A DNA stretch of 64,000 nucleotides from Lachnospiraceae bacterium G41 (GTDB taxonomy: Bacteria; Bacillota; Clostridia; Lachnospirales; Lachnospiraceae). Position 1 is the first letter of the stretch. Each line of letters opens with the position of its first letter. This document shows positions 25,562-33,957 of this stretch, piece by piece. The notes beneath the pieces are model-generated. The model had not been told where the DNA came from and did not search any database. It saw nothing but the letters and a program-made list of their open reading frames with translations. The translations under genes were made by a program, and so were the position numbers. The stretch covers positions 248,001-312,000 of the forward strand of contig FNEU01000001.1 of the NCBI GenBank assembly GCA_900100245.1, given 5' to 3'.

Positions 25562-27028
25562 TTAAATTTCAGGTCCCCTGAAAATTATTCCGTAAGGGTT
25601 CCTGATTTCGTCAAGTTTAGAATACTCTTTTTCCTTCTCTTCGATAATATCCGCCAAATTATCACCTTTTTCGGATATATAATCCTCTTCAAATCTTTTA
25701 ATATTGGCGAAATCATAGCTTTTATAACTGTTTAACTTAAGAAGATGATAGTATATGTAGTCCAGTTTCTTTAAAGTATTAAACAGTAATATATCCGCAT
25801 CACTGATTTCATCAGAAAGAAGGTATTTGCTTTTATCCAGTCTTTTGTTAATTTCCTTAAGAGCATCAAAAAGATTGGCATTCCAACGGTTCAAATCGGT
25901 CTGGAATGTTGACTCGGAAGCCTTTTTAATCGGTTCAAGCACAAATTTGTTCAGATATTTAATTTCGGTCTTAACGTCTTTATGCGAATAATATTCACTG
26001 TAAAAACCTGTGTTTTTCTCGTAGCTATAAAGATTGTCTTCATCATTTGAGAGTTTTCTTCTGTCTGTTGCTTCAAACAATTCTCTGTAGTCCGGTCCTG
26101 TTCCCACAAGGCCGAACACATTACCCTGTTTGGCTCTCATATGAGGCGAAAGCTGATAATGTTTTTTTATCTCATCAAGTTTTGTAAACTCGTAAAATGC
26201 GTCCGTTTTAAACAATTCCCTTGTATATCCCCAGAGATTGGGATACTCCTGCAATCGCTTTTTATTCACGCCAAAGACAAGATGGTAATTGATATAAAAC
26301 CTTATTAATGCCACATAAAGATGAATATCGGAGAGCGTAATATAATCTCCGTGCAAAAATCTTTTATCCGAGAGTCTCTCTTCAAGTTCATCCAGAGCAT
26401 CGTGGAACATCTCATAACCCCTGTCGTACTGCTCCTGGTTAAGCGCAAATCCGCATGCATACGCATTAACCTTGGTTTTGATAAACTCAATTGTTTCGTC
26501 AATTTCTTCTCTTAAGCTTACAGGGTACAAATCGGGAGCATTTTCTTTGTGATACTGTTTCCAGTCAACAATAAGATACTTGGGAATATCCCATGCTTCA
26601 TTCTGTACGACGGCACCGGTTTTGATATCAACTATAGCAGGTACCGTCGATCTTCCCGTGAAATCGGGATCGCCCTTAAGATATGCATCATCGAGATAAT
26701 GAATCTTAAGTACAGGGTCCACTTCTCCCAAATCTCCGGAAAATACCCATCCGCGCGGGTCTCTTAATATCCCGCATTCTCCGATACTGATTACTCTGTC
26801 AAGTCCGAGAAGGCGTGCTGTTATTACAGCCTTATTCGAATGAGGGCAGCCGGGCATCCATATGATGCGGTATCTGTCAGACTCTATTGAAAGATCGTTT
26901 TCGCCCGGTCCGAAATGTCTGTTAAAAACAAATTCCCTGTCGTCGATTTTGCCTGTCTTTTTATTAATCTGATGCCTGAATGTGTTTTCAAAAAGTCCAA
27001 TTGTCTGAAACGGTACTATATATGACAT
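25562..27028 (-). CDS. glutathionyl-hydroquinone reductase-like protein 2, with duplicated GST C-domain
   Basis: 488 residues, over 100 longer than its paralogues. Residues 1-300 are the usual thioredoxin-like plus helical GST layout, with active-site motif GCPHSNKA (Cys near 60) and LSDKRFLHGDYITLSDIHLY. Residues 365-460 repeat the helical pattern (LNRWNANLFDAL, LDKSKYLLSDEISDADILLF), so they look like a diverged second GST C-domain. The ribosome binding site is AAAGGAG. Located between patB and the transport operon. The function of the extra domain is unknown. Confidence 0.82.
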   Translation of the reverse strand: MSYIVPFQTIGLFENTFRHQINKKTGKIDDREFVFNRHFGPGENDLSIESDRYRIIWMPGCPHSNKAVITARLLGLDRVISIGECGILRDPRGWVFSGDLGEVDPVLKIHYLDDAYLKGDPDFTGRSTVPAIVDIKTGAVVQNEAWDIPKYLIVDWKQYHKENAPDLYPVSLREEIDETIEFIKTKVNAYACGFALNQEQYDRGYEMFHDALDELEERLSDKRFLHGDYITLSDIHLYVALIRFYINYHLVFGVNKKRLQEYPNLWGYTRELFKTDAFYEFTKLDEIKKHYQLSPHMRAKQGNVFGLVGTGPDYRELFEATDRRKLSNDEDNLYSYEKNTGFYSEYYSHKDVKTEIKYLNKFVLEPIKKASESTFQTDLNRWNANLFDALKEINKRLDKSKYLLSDEISDADILLFNTLKKLDYIYYHLLKLNSYKSYDFANIKRFEEDYISEKGDNLADIIEEKEKEYSKLDEIRNPYGIIFRGPEI

Positions 27029-27042
27029 ATTATTCTCCTTTC

Positions 27043-27078
27043 AAAAAATAAGTTAAATCCTTGGATCTAACTTATTTT
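27043..27078 (-). terminator. hairpin over the end of patB
   Basis: AATAAGTTA and TAACTTATT arms around a GATCC/GGAT core, followed by a T-run. The first arm covers the patB stop codon region, so it would attenuate read-through into the next gene. Confidence 0.65.
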
Positions 27079-28272
27079 TCTCTTCTGTTCACAAATCTTA
27101 AATGTATTCACAAGTCTTTCGAGTGCATCTTCAAGAGTCTTTCTCGGACATGCCACATTGATTCGCTGAAATCCCGAGCCGACTCTGCCGAAGATATTTC
27201 CTCTGTCGAGCCAGAGCTTCGCATCATGCACTATGATGTCGTTTAATTCTCTGTCCGTAAAATCATAATAATTAAAATCCAGCCATAAAAGATACGTCCC
27301 CTCAGGTTTTCTTACCTTTACCTCGGGAAGATTCTCAGACAAATACTCTATGGCATAATCAAGATTGGATTCTATTGCTTTCTTAACGCCCTCAAGCCAC
27401 TCTTCTCCGTATGTATACGCTGCCTGACACGCGATTATACCCATTCCGTTTATCTGGCTGAAGCCCGCTGCCGAGTACGCTGCATGAAATCTGTTGTAAA
27501 TCTCTTTGTTGCTTGTGATAATTCCGGATACCTGAAGGCCTGCGAGATTGAATGTTTTGCTCGGAGATACCGATGTAATGCAGAATCTGTCATAACCCTC
27601 TCCGGCATTCGTAAAAGTAGTAAATTCGCTGCCCCATACAAAGTCCGAATGAATTTCATCGCTGAAAACTATTATTCCGTATTTTTTGCAGAGCTCCCCT
27701 ATTTTATGCAATTCTTTTTTGCTCCAGACTCTTCCCACGGGATTGTGAGGGGAACAAAGAAGATAGAGTTTCGGTCTGTATTCTTTTATCTTTTCTTCAA
27801 GATCCTTAAAATCGATTCTGTAATATCCGGTCCCGTCATTAACCAGGTCGCTGCTTATAATCTTTCTGTTGTTTTCCTTAATCGTTCCCATGAACGGATA
27901 ATATACGGGCTGGTTAATCAGTACATATCCGCCTTCTTCGGTAAACGCTTTTACTGCGGTTGCTATCGAAAAAACAACCGAAGGCGATTTGTGAAACCAC
28001 TCTTTTTCTATAACCCTGTTATAATGCCGTGCTATATAGTTTTTAAGCGCTTCAAGAAAATCATCATCAACTTCCGTATATCCGAATATCGCATGTTTAG
28101 CCTGTTCAACAAGTGCATCCTCTATGTATGAAGAAGTGCGATAATCCATATCCGCTACCCAGAGAGGCAGCACATCGTCAGGGAGATGTCTCTCTTCCTT
28201 AAAGTCGTACTTTAGGCTTTTCGTACCGTATCTGTTTGTAACACTTTCAAAATCCAAATTTCTTTCGCTCAT
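27067..28272 (-). CDS. PatB/MalY-type cystathionine beta-lyase
   Basis: 401 residues of the PLP fold-type I family. The PLP lysine is in SPSKTFNLAG, with the upstream SDEIHSDFVW and LCSPHNPVGRVW and the C-terminal FQRINVACPR (carboxylate-binding Arg). Members cleave C-S bonds of cystathionine or cysteine to pyruvate, ammonia and a thiol; MalY also acts as a regulator. With CysK and a cystine importer it could interconvert cysteine, cystathionine and sulfide. A LysR-type dyad lies upstream. Confidence 0.92.
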   Translation of the reverse strand: MSERNLDFESVTNRYGTKSLKYDFKEERHLPDDVLPLWVADMDYRTSSYIEDALVEQAKHAIFGYTEVDDDFLEALKNYIARHYNRVIEKEWFHKSPSVVFSIATAVKAFTEEGGYVLINQPVYYPFMGTIKENNRKIISSDLVNDGTGYYRIDFKDLEEKIKEYRPKLYLLCSPHNPVGRVWSKKELHKIGELCKKYGIIVFSDEIHSDFVWGSEFTTFTNAGEGYDRFCITSVSPSKTFNLAGLQVSGIITSNKEIYNRFHAAYSAAGFSQINGMGIIACQAAYTYGEEWLEGVKKAIESNLDYAIEYLSENLPEVKVRKPEGTYLLWLDFNYYDFTDRELNDIIVHDAKLWLDRGNIFGRVGSGFQRINVACPRKTLEDALERLVNTFKICEQKRKIS

Positions 28273-28358
28273 TATTATTTCCTGTCCTAATCTTACTTTT
28301 GATTGATATCAAGTTTAATCAATGAAAAGCAAAATGAATAATATTAAAAAAAAAGAGT

Positions 28359-28383
28359 TGGCTATAGGCATTACCTATAGCCA
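28359..28383. promoter_or_regulatory. LysR-type dyad upstream of patB, also a terminator for the LysR gene
   Basis: TGGCTATA-N9-TATAGCCA differs from the copy at 25506-25530 in only two spacer bases. It lies about 90 nt before the patB ATG. On the minus strand the hairpin is followed by nine T within 11 nt, so it also makes a strong terminator after the LysR gene. Both roles can hold together. Confidence 0.6.
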
Positions 28384-28416
28384 ACCGGTTTTGTTCGTTT
28401 AGTTAAAATCTTAAAA

Positions 28417-29325
28417 TTATTTTTGGGTTCCTTTGTATTTGCTTATTTCATCAATATATCTCTGTCCCAAAGGAGAGATTGACATACCCTTTCTTACGAT
28501 ATATCCGACGGTATTGATGTCCTCGCTGTCGAGTTTGACGGCGCAATGCTCGGAGCCGTTTAAATGTTCGCATATAATACCTGAGCATACGGTAAATGCA
28601 TTAAGGCCTATCATAAGATTAAGACCTGTGGCTCTGTCGCAGACTCTTAATGTCTGATTGAACTGATATGTCGAAAACATCTCTTCGGCAAAATAAAATG
28701 AGTTATTGATTCCCTGCTCAAATATTATGCACGGATACGAATTAAGTTCGTCAAACGTAACTCTTTTTTTCTTGGCAAGAGGATGCTTTTTCCACATATA
28801 TGCATATACACCGCAGTCTAACAAAGGATGAAATTCGAGTTCGTTTTCATCAAGAAGTTTGGTAATTATTTTACGGTTAAAATCATTAAGATAGAGAATA
28901 CCTATCTCACTTTTAAACTTCTTTACATCCTGAATAACGTCATATGTTTTTGTCTCATACATGGCAAAATCATAGCCGTCCATTCCAAACTCTTCGACCA
29001 TTTTGGCAAATGCGTCTACCGCAAAAGCATAATGCTGCGCGGAAACACTGAAACGTTTCTTGATTTTACCGCCCGTTATATATTTGTTTTCAATCAGTTC
29101 GTACTGCGTAACAACCTGCTTGGCATATCCGACAAATTCTTCCCCTTCGGGCGTCAGACTAATCCCGCGATTGGAACGGATAAAAATATTAATACCGATC
29201 TCCTCTTCAAGTTCACGGATTGTAGCCGAAATCGAAGGTTGCGAAATAAACAATTTCTTAGACGCTTCATTCATCGAAGAGCTTGATGCTACCGCAATAA
29301 CATAATTTAACTGTGAAAGAGTCAT
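28417..29325 (-). CDS. LysR-family transcriptional regulator
   Basis: 302 residues. N-terminal winged helix (MTLSQLNYVIAVASSSSMNEASKKLFISQPSISATIRELEEE region, residues 1-60), then a LysR substrate-binding domain. It resembles the CysL/CynR/CysB-like group; the C-terminal SPLGQRYIDEISKY is common in Firmicute LysR proteins near sulfur genes. A cysteine-pathway effector such as O-acetylserine is likely but inferred. It follows cysK by 49 nt. Probable target sites: the two TGGCTATA dyads. Confidence 0.92.
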   Translation of the reverse strand: MTLSQLNYVIAVASSSSMNEASKKLFISQPSISATIRELEEEIGINIFIRSNRGISLTPEGEEFVGYAKQVVTQYELIENKYITGGKIKKRFSVSAQHYAFAVDAFAKMVEEFGMDGYDFAMYETKTYDVIQDVKKFKSEIGILYLNDFNRKIITKLLDENELEFHPLLDCGVYAYMWKKHPLAKKKRVTFDELNSYPCIIFEQGINNSFYFAEEMFSTYQFNQTLRVCDRATGLNLMIGLNAFTVCSGIICEHLNGSEHCAVKLDSEDINTVGYIVRKGMSISPLGQRYIDEISKYKGTQK

Positions 29326-29374
29326 ATATCCTCCAAATTAAATATAATCTCTCTTTTATTTTAATGATAATTTA

Positions 29375-30304
29375 TTATTCGTAAAGGTCACCGGACAGAT
29401 AATGTTCTCCGCTGTCGGGAATGATTACCACAATGTTTTTACCTGAATTCTCGGGACGTTCTGCGATAACTTTGGCTGCATATAAAGCTGCGCCTGCAGA
29501 AATGCCTACGGTAAAGCCTTCAAGTCCGGGGATAAGTCTCGCATATTCGTAAGCCTGATCGTCCGTTACATCTATTACTTCATCAAATATCGAAACATCA
29601 GTTACGGGAGGGATTGCACCGCCGCCGATACCCTGAATCTTGTGAGGGCCTGCAGTTCCGCCGTTTAAAAGCGCACTTCCCGTAGGCTCTACGCCGATTA
29701 CCTTAATATCGGGGTTCTGCTCTTTAAGGAATTTGCCTGCACCGCTTACGGTTCCTCCGGTTCCGGCAGCCGATACGAAAATATCCACTTTACCGTCTGT
29801 ATCTTCCCAGATTTCGGGACCTGTTGTCCTATAATGTGCAAGAGGATTGTTTGGATTGCCACCCTGTCCAAGGATAACCGCATTTTCAGTTTCAGCCAGC
29901 AATTCTGCTGCCTTTGCATTTGCACCTCCCATATTTAAATCACCCGGTGTATGATAAACTTCTGCACCGAAAGCTTTTAATAGTCTGGTTCTTTCTTCCG
30001 AAAGATTATCAGGCATACAAATCTTAACCTTGTATCCTTTCGCTGCCGCAATCGAAGCAATGCCTATACCGGTATTGCCGGATGTGCCTTCGATAATCGT
30101 ACCGCCTTCCTTCAAGTCACCTGCTTCTTCCTTGCCGTTAATCATCGATAAAGCGATTCTGTCTTTTACGGAACCTGAGGGATTAAAGAATTCAAGTTTG
30201 CCGAAAATCTTATTGTCTGTACCAATCTTTTTTTCAAATGCATGAAGCTCAAGAAGCGGTGTGCGTCCTATAAGCTCTGTAATATTGTGATAGATTTTAC
30301 CCAT
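29375..30304 (-). CDS. cysK: cysteine synthase
   Basis: 309 residues. O-acetylserine (thiol)-lyase, a PLP fold-type II enzyme that makes cysteine from O-acetylserine and sulfide in the cytosol. The PLP lysine is in NPSGSVKDRIA, the substrate loop is GTSGNTGIG, the phosphate-binding glycine loop is GTGGTVSGAG, and EPTGSALLNGG covers the active-site entry. Length and motifs are those of CysK. It lies 53 nt after a GHR-like gene in the sulfur operon. Confidence 0.96.
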   Translation of the reverse strand: MGKIYHNITELIGRTPLLELHAFEKKIGTDNKIFGKLEFFNPSGSVKDRIALSMINGKEEAGDLKEGGTIIEGTSGNTGIGIASIAAAKGYKVKICMPDNLSEERTRLLKAFGAEVYHTPGDLNMGGANAKAAELLAETENAVILGQGGNPNNPLAHYRTTGPEIWEDTDGKVDIFVSAAGTGGTVSGAGKFLKEQNPDIKVIGVEPTGSALLNGGTAGPHKIQGIGGGAIPPVTDVSIFDEVIDVTDDQAYEYARLIPGLEGFTVGISAGAALYAAKVIAERPENSGKNIVVIIPDSGEHYLSGDLYE

Positions 30305-30357
30305 TGTTTTATCCTCCGAATTTTTCTTTTATTCTTTTCTTATGTTTCTCTTTTAAT

Positions 30358-31353
30358 TTACTGCTCTTCAATCCTGAATTTATGTTCGGGATCTTTGCTT
30401 AAGCCCTCTCTTCCTGACGGAATATTCCATATTGAAAGATCCGGTCCGAGGGGAAGGATATCATTAGGATTGGTCTTTAAACAACATAAGTGATAATGCT
30501 TCTTAATCGCTTCAAAATGCGTATTGTCGCCAAATGCACTCTCAGCATACAGATCCCTCGCGTATCCCCAAAGATTCGGATAATCCTTAAGCATCTTTTT
30601 ATTGACTCTGAAACCGTTGTAGTAGGCAATGTCAAATCTTGCGAGTGTAACATAGAGTCTGATATCAGATTCGGTAATATAGTCGCCAAATAAAAATCTC
30701 TGATTTGATAGTCTTTCCTCGAGCTTGTCAAAAGCATCAAAGACGAGTTTAAAAGCATCAGAATAGGCTTCCTGGCTCGTTGCAAACCCCGCCTTATATA
30801 CGCCGTTGTTGACATTGTGGAATATATAATCGTTAAGCTCTTCGATATCGTCTCTTAATTCCACGGGATACAGCTCGGGAGCGTCTTTTTTATGATATTT
30901 TTTCCATGCCGTTTCAAAATATGTGGTGAGTTTAGAATAATCATTGTTCACCACAGCCCCGGTTTTAAGATCTACAATTGCGGGAACCGTATATCTTCCC
31001 TGATAGTCTGGATCAGCTTTTTTATAAGCTTCACTTAAAAGATGAATACCAAGGACAGGATCTTTGTCGCCTTCATCAAGCGTAAACGCCCAGTCAGACC
31101 AGGGCACATCCGGTCTTATGGGGTCAAGTGTTCCTACCGATATTACATCCTCAAGACCCATGAGCTGTCTTACGATAATCGATCTGTTGGCCCAGGGGCA
31201 CACAGGTGCCCACAGAAGCCTGTATCTGTCTTTTTCTACAGGAAGTTCACCTTCCTTATCTCCAAACGGCGTTACGAATCTGTTGGCCTGTCTTTCGAAT
31301 TTACCGTTACTTTGTATTTCTCCGTTTGTTACATGATCTACGACTGCCATCAT
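30358..31353 (-). CDS. glutathionyl-hydroquinone reductase-like protein 3 (CPWA active site)
   Basis: 331 residues, the usual length. Active-site APVCPWANRS (Cys near 52), DYQGRYTVPAIVD, and LSNQRFLFGDYITESDIRLYVTLARFD in the helical domain. This copy keeps the canonical CPWA and is closest to the known family. The start overlaps the stop of the upstream paralogue in ATGA, with GGAGG in front, so the two are translationally coupled. Role in a glutathione-poor organism is unclear. Confidence 0.88.
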   Translation of the reverse strand: MMAVVDHVTNGEIQSNGKFERQANRFVTPFGDKEGELPVEKDRYRLLWAPVCPWANRSIIVRQLMGLEDVISVGTLDPIRPDVPWSDWAFTLDEGDKDPVLGIHLLSEAYKKADPDYQGRYTVPAIVDLKTGAVVNNDYSKLTTYFETAWKKYHKKDAPELYPVELRDDIEELNDYIFHNVNNGVYKAGFATSQEAYSDAFKLVFDAFDKLEERLSNQRFLFGDYITESDIRLYVTLARFDIAYYNGFRVNKKMLKDYPNLWGYARDLYAESAFGDNTHFEAIKKHYHLCCLKTNPNDILPLGPDLSIWNIPSGREGLSKDPEHKFRIEEQ

Positions 31354-32432
31354 TCCACCTCCGTCAGGTTTTTGGATATATTTTCGTTTCCCACGTATAA
31401 GGGACCGAATTTCTCCGCTCTGTCATTTGCTTCTTCCCATACACCTTCATCGGGGCCGTCCGGTAAAATATTGTCAGGGTTTTCTGATGCTCCCAAAAGA
31501 TATCCTCTTTTAATCGCATCAAAATCAGTACTCTCTTTAAATGCAGGAATGGAATAAAGTTCCTTGGCATAATTCCATAGATTCGGATAATCCATGATTC
31601 GTCTCTCATTCAGTCTGAAACCGAAATAATAAGCCGTATCAAATCTTGCAAGCGTAACATAGAGTCTTACATCACTGTCGGTAAGTCTGTCTCCGAAAAG
31701 AAATCTTCTGTCCGCGAGTCTTTCTTCCAGCCAGTCAAGTCTGTCAAATACAAGATGATAATTCTTCTCATACTCCTCCTGACTCTTGGCAAAACCCGCC
31801 TTATATACGCCGTTATTTATCTCGTTAAACAGGATTTCATTAAGTGCATCTATTCCTGTCCTGAGTTCCAAAGGATAAAGATTGGGTGCGCCCTCTTTCC
31901 AGAAAGGCTTCCATACAGTTTCCCAGTAGTTGCTTAAACGGTGATAGTCATTGTTTACGACCTTTTTTTCTTTAACATCAACTATTGTCGGAACCGTTGC
32001 CCTTCCTTCATACTCGGGATCTGTGGCTGCATATATTTCAGGCAGGAATCGTATTCCGAGCACAGGGTCCACTCCGTCCTTATCAAGCGAAAACTCCCAG
32101 CCTTTGTCTGTTCGCACGGGTGCAACTTTTCCTATGCTTATTACATCTTCACCTATTCCCAAAAGCTTGAGAACTATAGCCTGCCTCGTAGCCCACGGGC
32201 AAAGAGGCGTCCAGATAAGGCGGTATCTTCCTGCCTCTACGGGAAGCTCTCCTTCCTTATCTCCGAAAGGCGTACAAAAACGGTTTTTCTGTCTTACAAA
32301 AGCTCCGTTTTTCGCTATCTCTCCCTTATCTTCGGAGGTTGCAACTTTTCCGAATGATTGTGATTCTCTTCCTTTTTCTATTTTCTTTCTGTGCAATGCT
32401 ATAGAGCATGCTGCTTCCTCAAATTCTGCCAT
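31350..32432 (-). CDS. glutathionyl-hydroquinone reductase-like protein 4 (CPWA active site)
   Basis: 360 residues from the ATG at 32432. ATGs at 32438 and 32462 are also possible, but GGAG is best spaced for 32432. Active-site TPLCPWATRQ; helical domain LADRRFLFGDRLTDSDVRLYVTLARFD. Canonical like its neighbour downstream. A 40-residue N-terminal extension precedes KNGAFVRQKNRFCTPFGD, the conserved entry of this family. It is coupled to the rhodanese-TtcA gene upstream and to paralogue 3 downstream. Confidence 0.86.
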   Translation of the reverse strand: MAEFEEAACSIALHRKKIEKGRESQSFGKVATSEDKGEIAKNGAFVRQKNRFCTPFGDKEGELPVEAGRYRLIWTPLCPWATRQAIVLKLLGIGEDVISIGKVAPVRTDKGWEFSLDKDGVDPVLGIRFLPEIYAATDPEYEGRATVPTIVDVKEKKVVNNDYHRLSNYWETVWKPFWKEGAPNLYPLELRTGIDALNEILFNEINNGVYKAGFAKSQEEYEKNYHLVFDRLDWLEERLADRRFLFGDRLTDSDVRLYVTLARFDTAYYFGFRLNERRIMDYPNLWNYAKELYSIPAFKESTDFDAIKRGYLLGASENPDNILPDGPDEGVWEEANDRAEKFGPLYVGNENISKNLTEVE

Positions 32433-32451
32433 ATTCATAATCTCCATTCTT

Positions 32452-33597
32452 TTAATATTCATCCAGAAAATGATGTCTTACTCCGTCTTTTTTATATGCA
32501 ATGACGGTATCAAGATTTACGTTTTCTACGCTTTTAAAAATATTGGATTCGATAAACGGATTGTCTTTCTTCAATTCCGCAATCAGTTTCTTCGTCTCCA
32601 GTCGTTTGGACGATGTGGTACCGTCCTCATGACAGGTCGTACAGGTATCCGTAAAGTGACATGCGCATTGAAGGAAGTGTAAGTTGTTGTAATCCCTCCA
32701 TGCGATGATATCGCTCTCTCTTATAAGGTAAAGCGGACGGATAAGCTCCATTCCTTCAAAGTTCGTACTGTGAAGTTTGGGCATCATGGTCTGTATCTGC
32801 GCACCGTGCATCATTCCCATCAGAATCGTTTCAATCACATCATCATAATGGTGTCCGAGTGCAATCTTGTTACAGCCAAGTTCCTTTGCCTTGCTGTAAA
32901 GATACCCTCTTCGCATTCTGGCACATATGTAACAGGGACTTTTTTCGATATTGTCAACCGAATCGAATATATTGCTGTCAAATATTGTTATGGGAATGCC
33001 GAGAGCCTTTGCATTGCTTTCGATTAGTGCCCTGTTTTCTTTGTTATATCCTGGATCCATCACAAGAAAGGTCAGTTTGAAATTACACTGTCTGTGTCTT
33101 TGTATCTCCTGGAAAAGTTTGGCCATCAGCATTGAATCTTTGCCGCCCGAAATACAGACCGCTATTCTGTCGCCTTCCTCTATCAGTTTGTATGTTTTAC
33201 AAGCCTTTGCAAAAGGCGTAAAGAGCGGCTTGTGGAATTTCTTCCTTATGCTTTCTTCTGCTTTATGCTGCCTTTCCTTGGACTCTTCGTCTTTGGCCAT
33301 CGAAGCCTTAACATATCCGATATATCCGCCTTCAAGACCTAAACATATTCTGTCAGACAGATAATATTCATCGTCAAGTTCTCTGGTTTTTCTGCCGATT
33401 TCACAGTAAAAGACAAGAGTTTTATCCTTCGGAATTAAATCTATATTTTCTTTTATGATGTTTTCATCAAGGGTCAAATCAATTGCTTCGGCCCCGGGAA
33501 TCATGCCATATGCTCTTAATCCTTCATCTCTTATGTCTATAAGGACGTAGGAATCTTCAGGCAGTTTGACAAGATCCTCATATTTGATTTCTTTCAT
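32452..33597 (-). CDS. rhodanese-TtcA-like PP-loop fusion protein
   Basis: 381 residues. Residues 1-95 form a rhodanese domain with the persulfide Cys in FYCEIGRKT. From 105 on it is an ATP-pyrophosphatase of the TtcA group, with PP-loop CISGGKDSM, the Fe-S motif PCYICARMRRG, GHHYDDVIETILMG and a Cys-rich CACHFTDTCTTC. TtcA makes 2-thiocytidine in tRNA using a [4Fe-4S] cluster. The fused rhodanese could hand over the sulfur. TtcA proteins are usually stand-alone; this order is uncommon to my knowledge. First full gene of the sulfur operon. Confidence 0.86.
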   Translation of the reverse strand: MKEIKYEDLVKLPEDSYVLIDIRDEGLRAYGMIPGAEAIDLTLDENIIKENIDLIPKDKTLVFYCEIGRKTRELDDEYYLSDRICLGLEGGYIGYVKASMAKDEESKERQHKAEESIRKKFHKPLFTPFAKACKTYKLIEEGDRIAVCISGGKDSMLMAKLFQEIQRHRQCNFKLTFLVMDPGYNKENRALIESNAKALGIPITIFDSNIFDSVDNIEKSPCYICARMRRGYLYSKAKELGCNKIALGHHYDDVIETILMGMMHGAQIQTMMPKLHSTNFEGMELIRPLYLIRESDIIAWRDYNNLHFLQCACHFTDTCTTCHEDGTTSSKRLETKKLIAELKKDNPFIESNIFKSVENVNLDTVIAYKKDGVRHHFLDEY

Positions 33598-33733
33598 TTA
33601 CTTTTCTGACTCCAACTCGGAATTTATCGGCAAACCATTTCATGACAGCTTCCACAGTCAGCGCATGCTGAATATGAAAAGAATCCTTGTTATATTTCTT
33701 TAAAAGTTCAAAAGCTTCATCTCTTGTAATCAT
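33578..33733 (-). pseudogene. truncated HD-domain protein, N-terminal remnant
   Basis: A 51-codon ORF with a good ribosome binding site (GAAAGG). The first 36 residues (MITRDEAFELLKKYNKD, then FHIQHALTVEAVMKWFA) match the N-terminus of clostridial HD-domain hydrolases. The segment that should carry the LLHDID metal site is missing, and the frame runs into the start of the rhodanese-TtcA gene, overlapping it by 20 nt. A deletion joined the two. The remaining ORF may now serve only to couple translation of the next gene. Confidence 0.6.
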
Positions 33734-33755
33734 TTTTGCATCCTTTCGCCTATTT

Positions 33756-33774
33756 ACCTACTATGCTTGTAGGT
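33756..33774. promoter_or_regulatory. ACCTAC-N7-GTAGGT operator-like dyad
   Basis: A perfect 6-bp dyad between a TATATA -10-like box and the first ORF of the sulfur operon. Its flanks (TATTT before, TTTTA after) are also found around the dyad at 55446-55464, which points to one regulator for both. Confidence 0.5.
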
Positions 33775-33957
33775 TTTTATATAAACTATCACATTTTTCA
33801 TCCTAAATCAAGAAAAAACTGCAAATCCTCATAATTAGTTTTTTCAGCTGCTTATCCATAAAACACTCTTTCTAAAACGTAACTTATATAGGGCGGAATA
33901 TTTATTTGCTTTTGAACATTTGTTATACTATTATCAGTAAATTTTGGGGAGAAAATT

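Noticed and set aside
27484-28131. 215-codon plus-strand frame opposite patB
   Set aside because: Antisense shadow of a clear PLP enzyme; no ribosome binding site and no recognisable motif.
31951-32682. 243-codon plus-strand frame opposite the GHR-like and rhodanese-TtcA genes
   Set aside because: It crosses two well-supported minus-strand genes and is rich in Ser/Leu as antisense frames are.
25562-33597. Horizontally acquired island
   Set aside because: Base composition and ribosome binding sites match the neighbours; no integrase, transposase, direct repeats or tRNA junction is visible.
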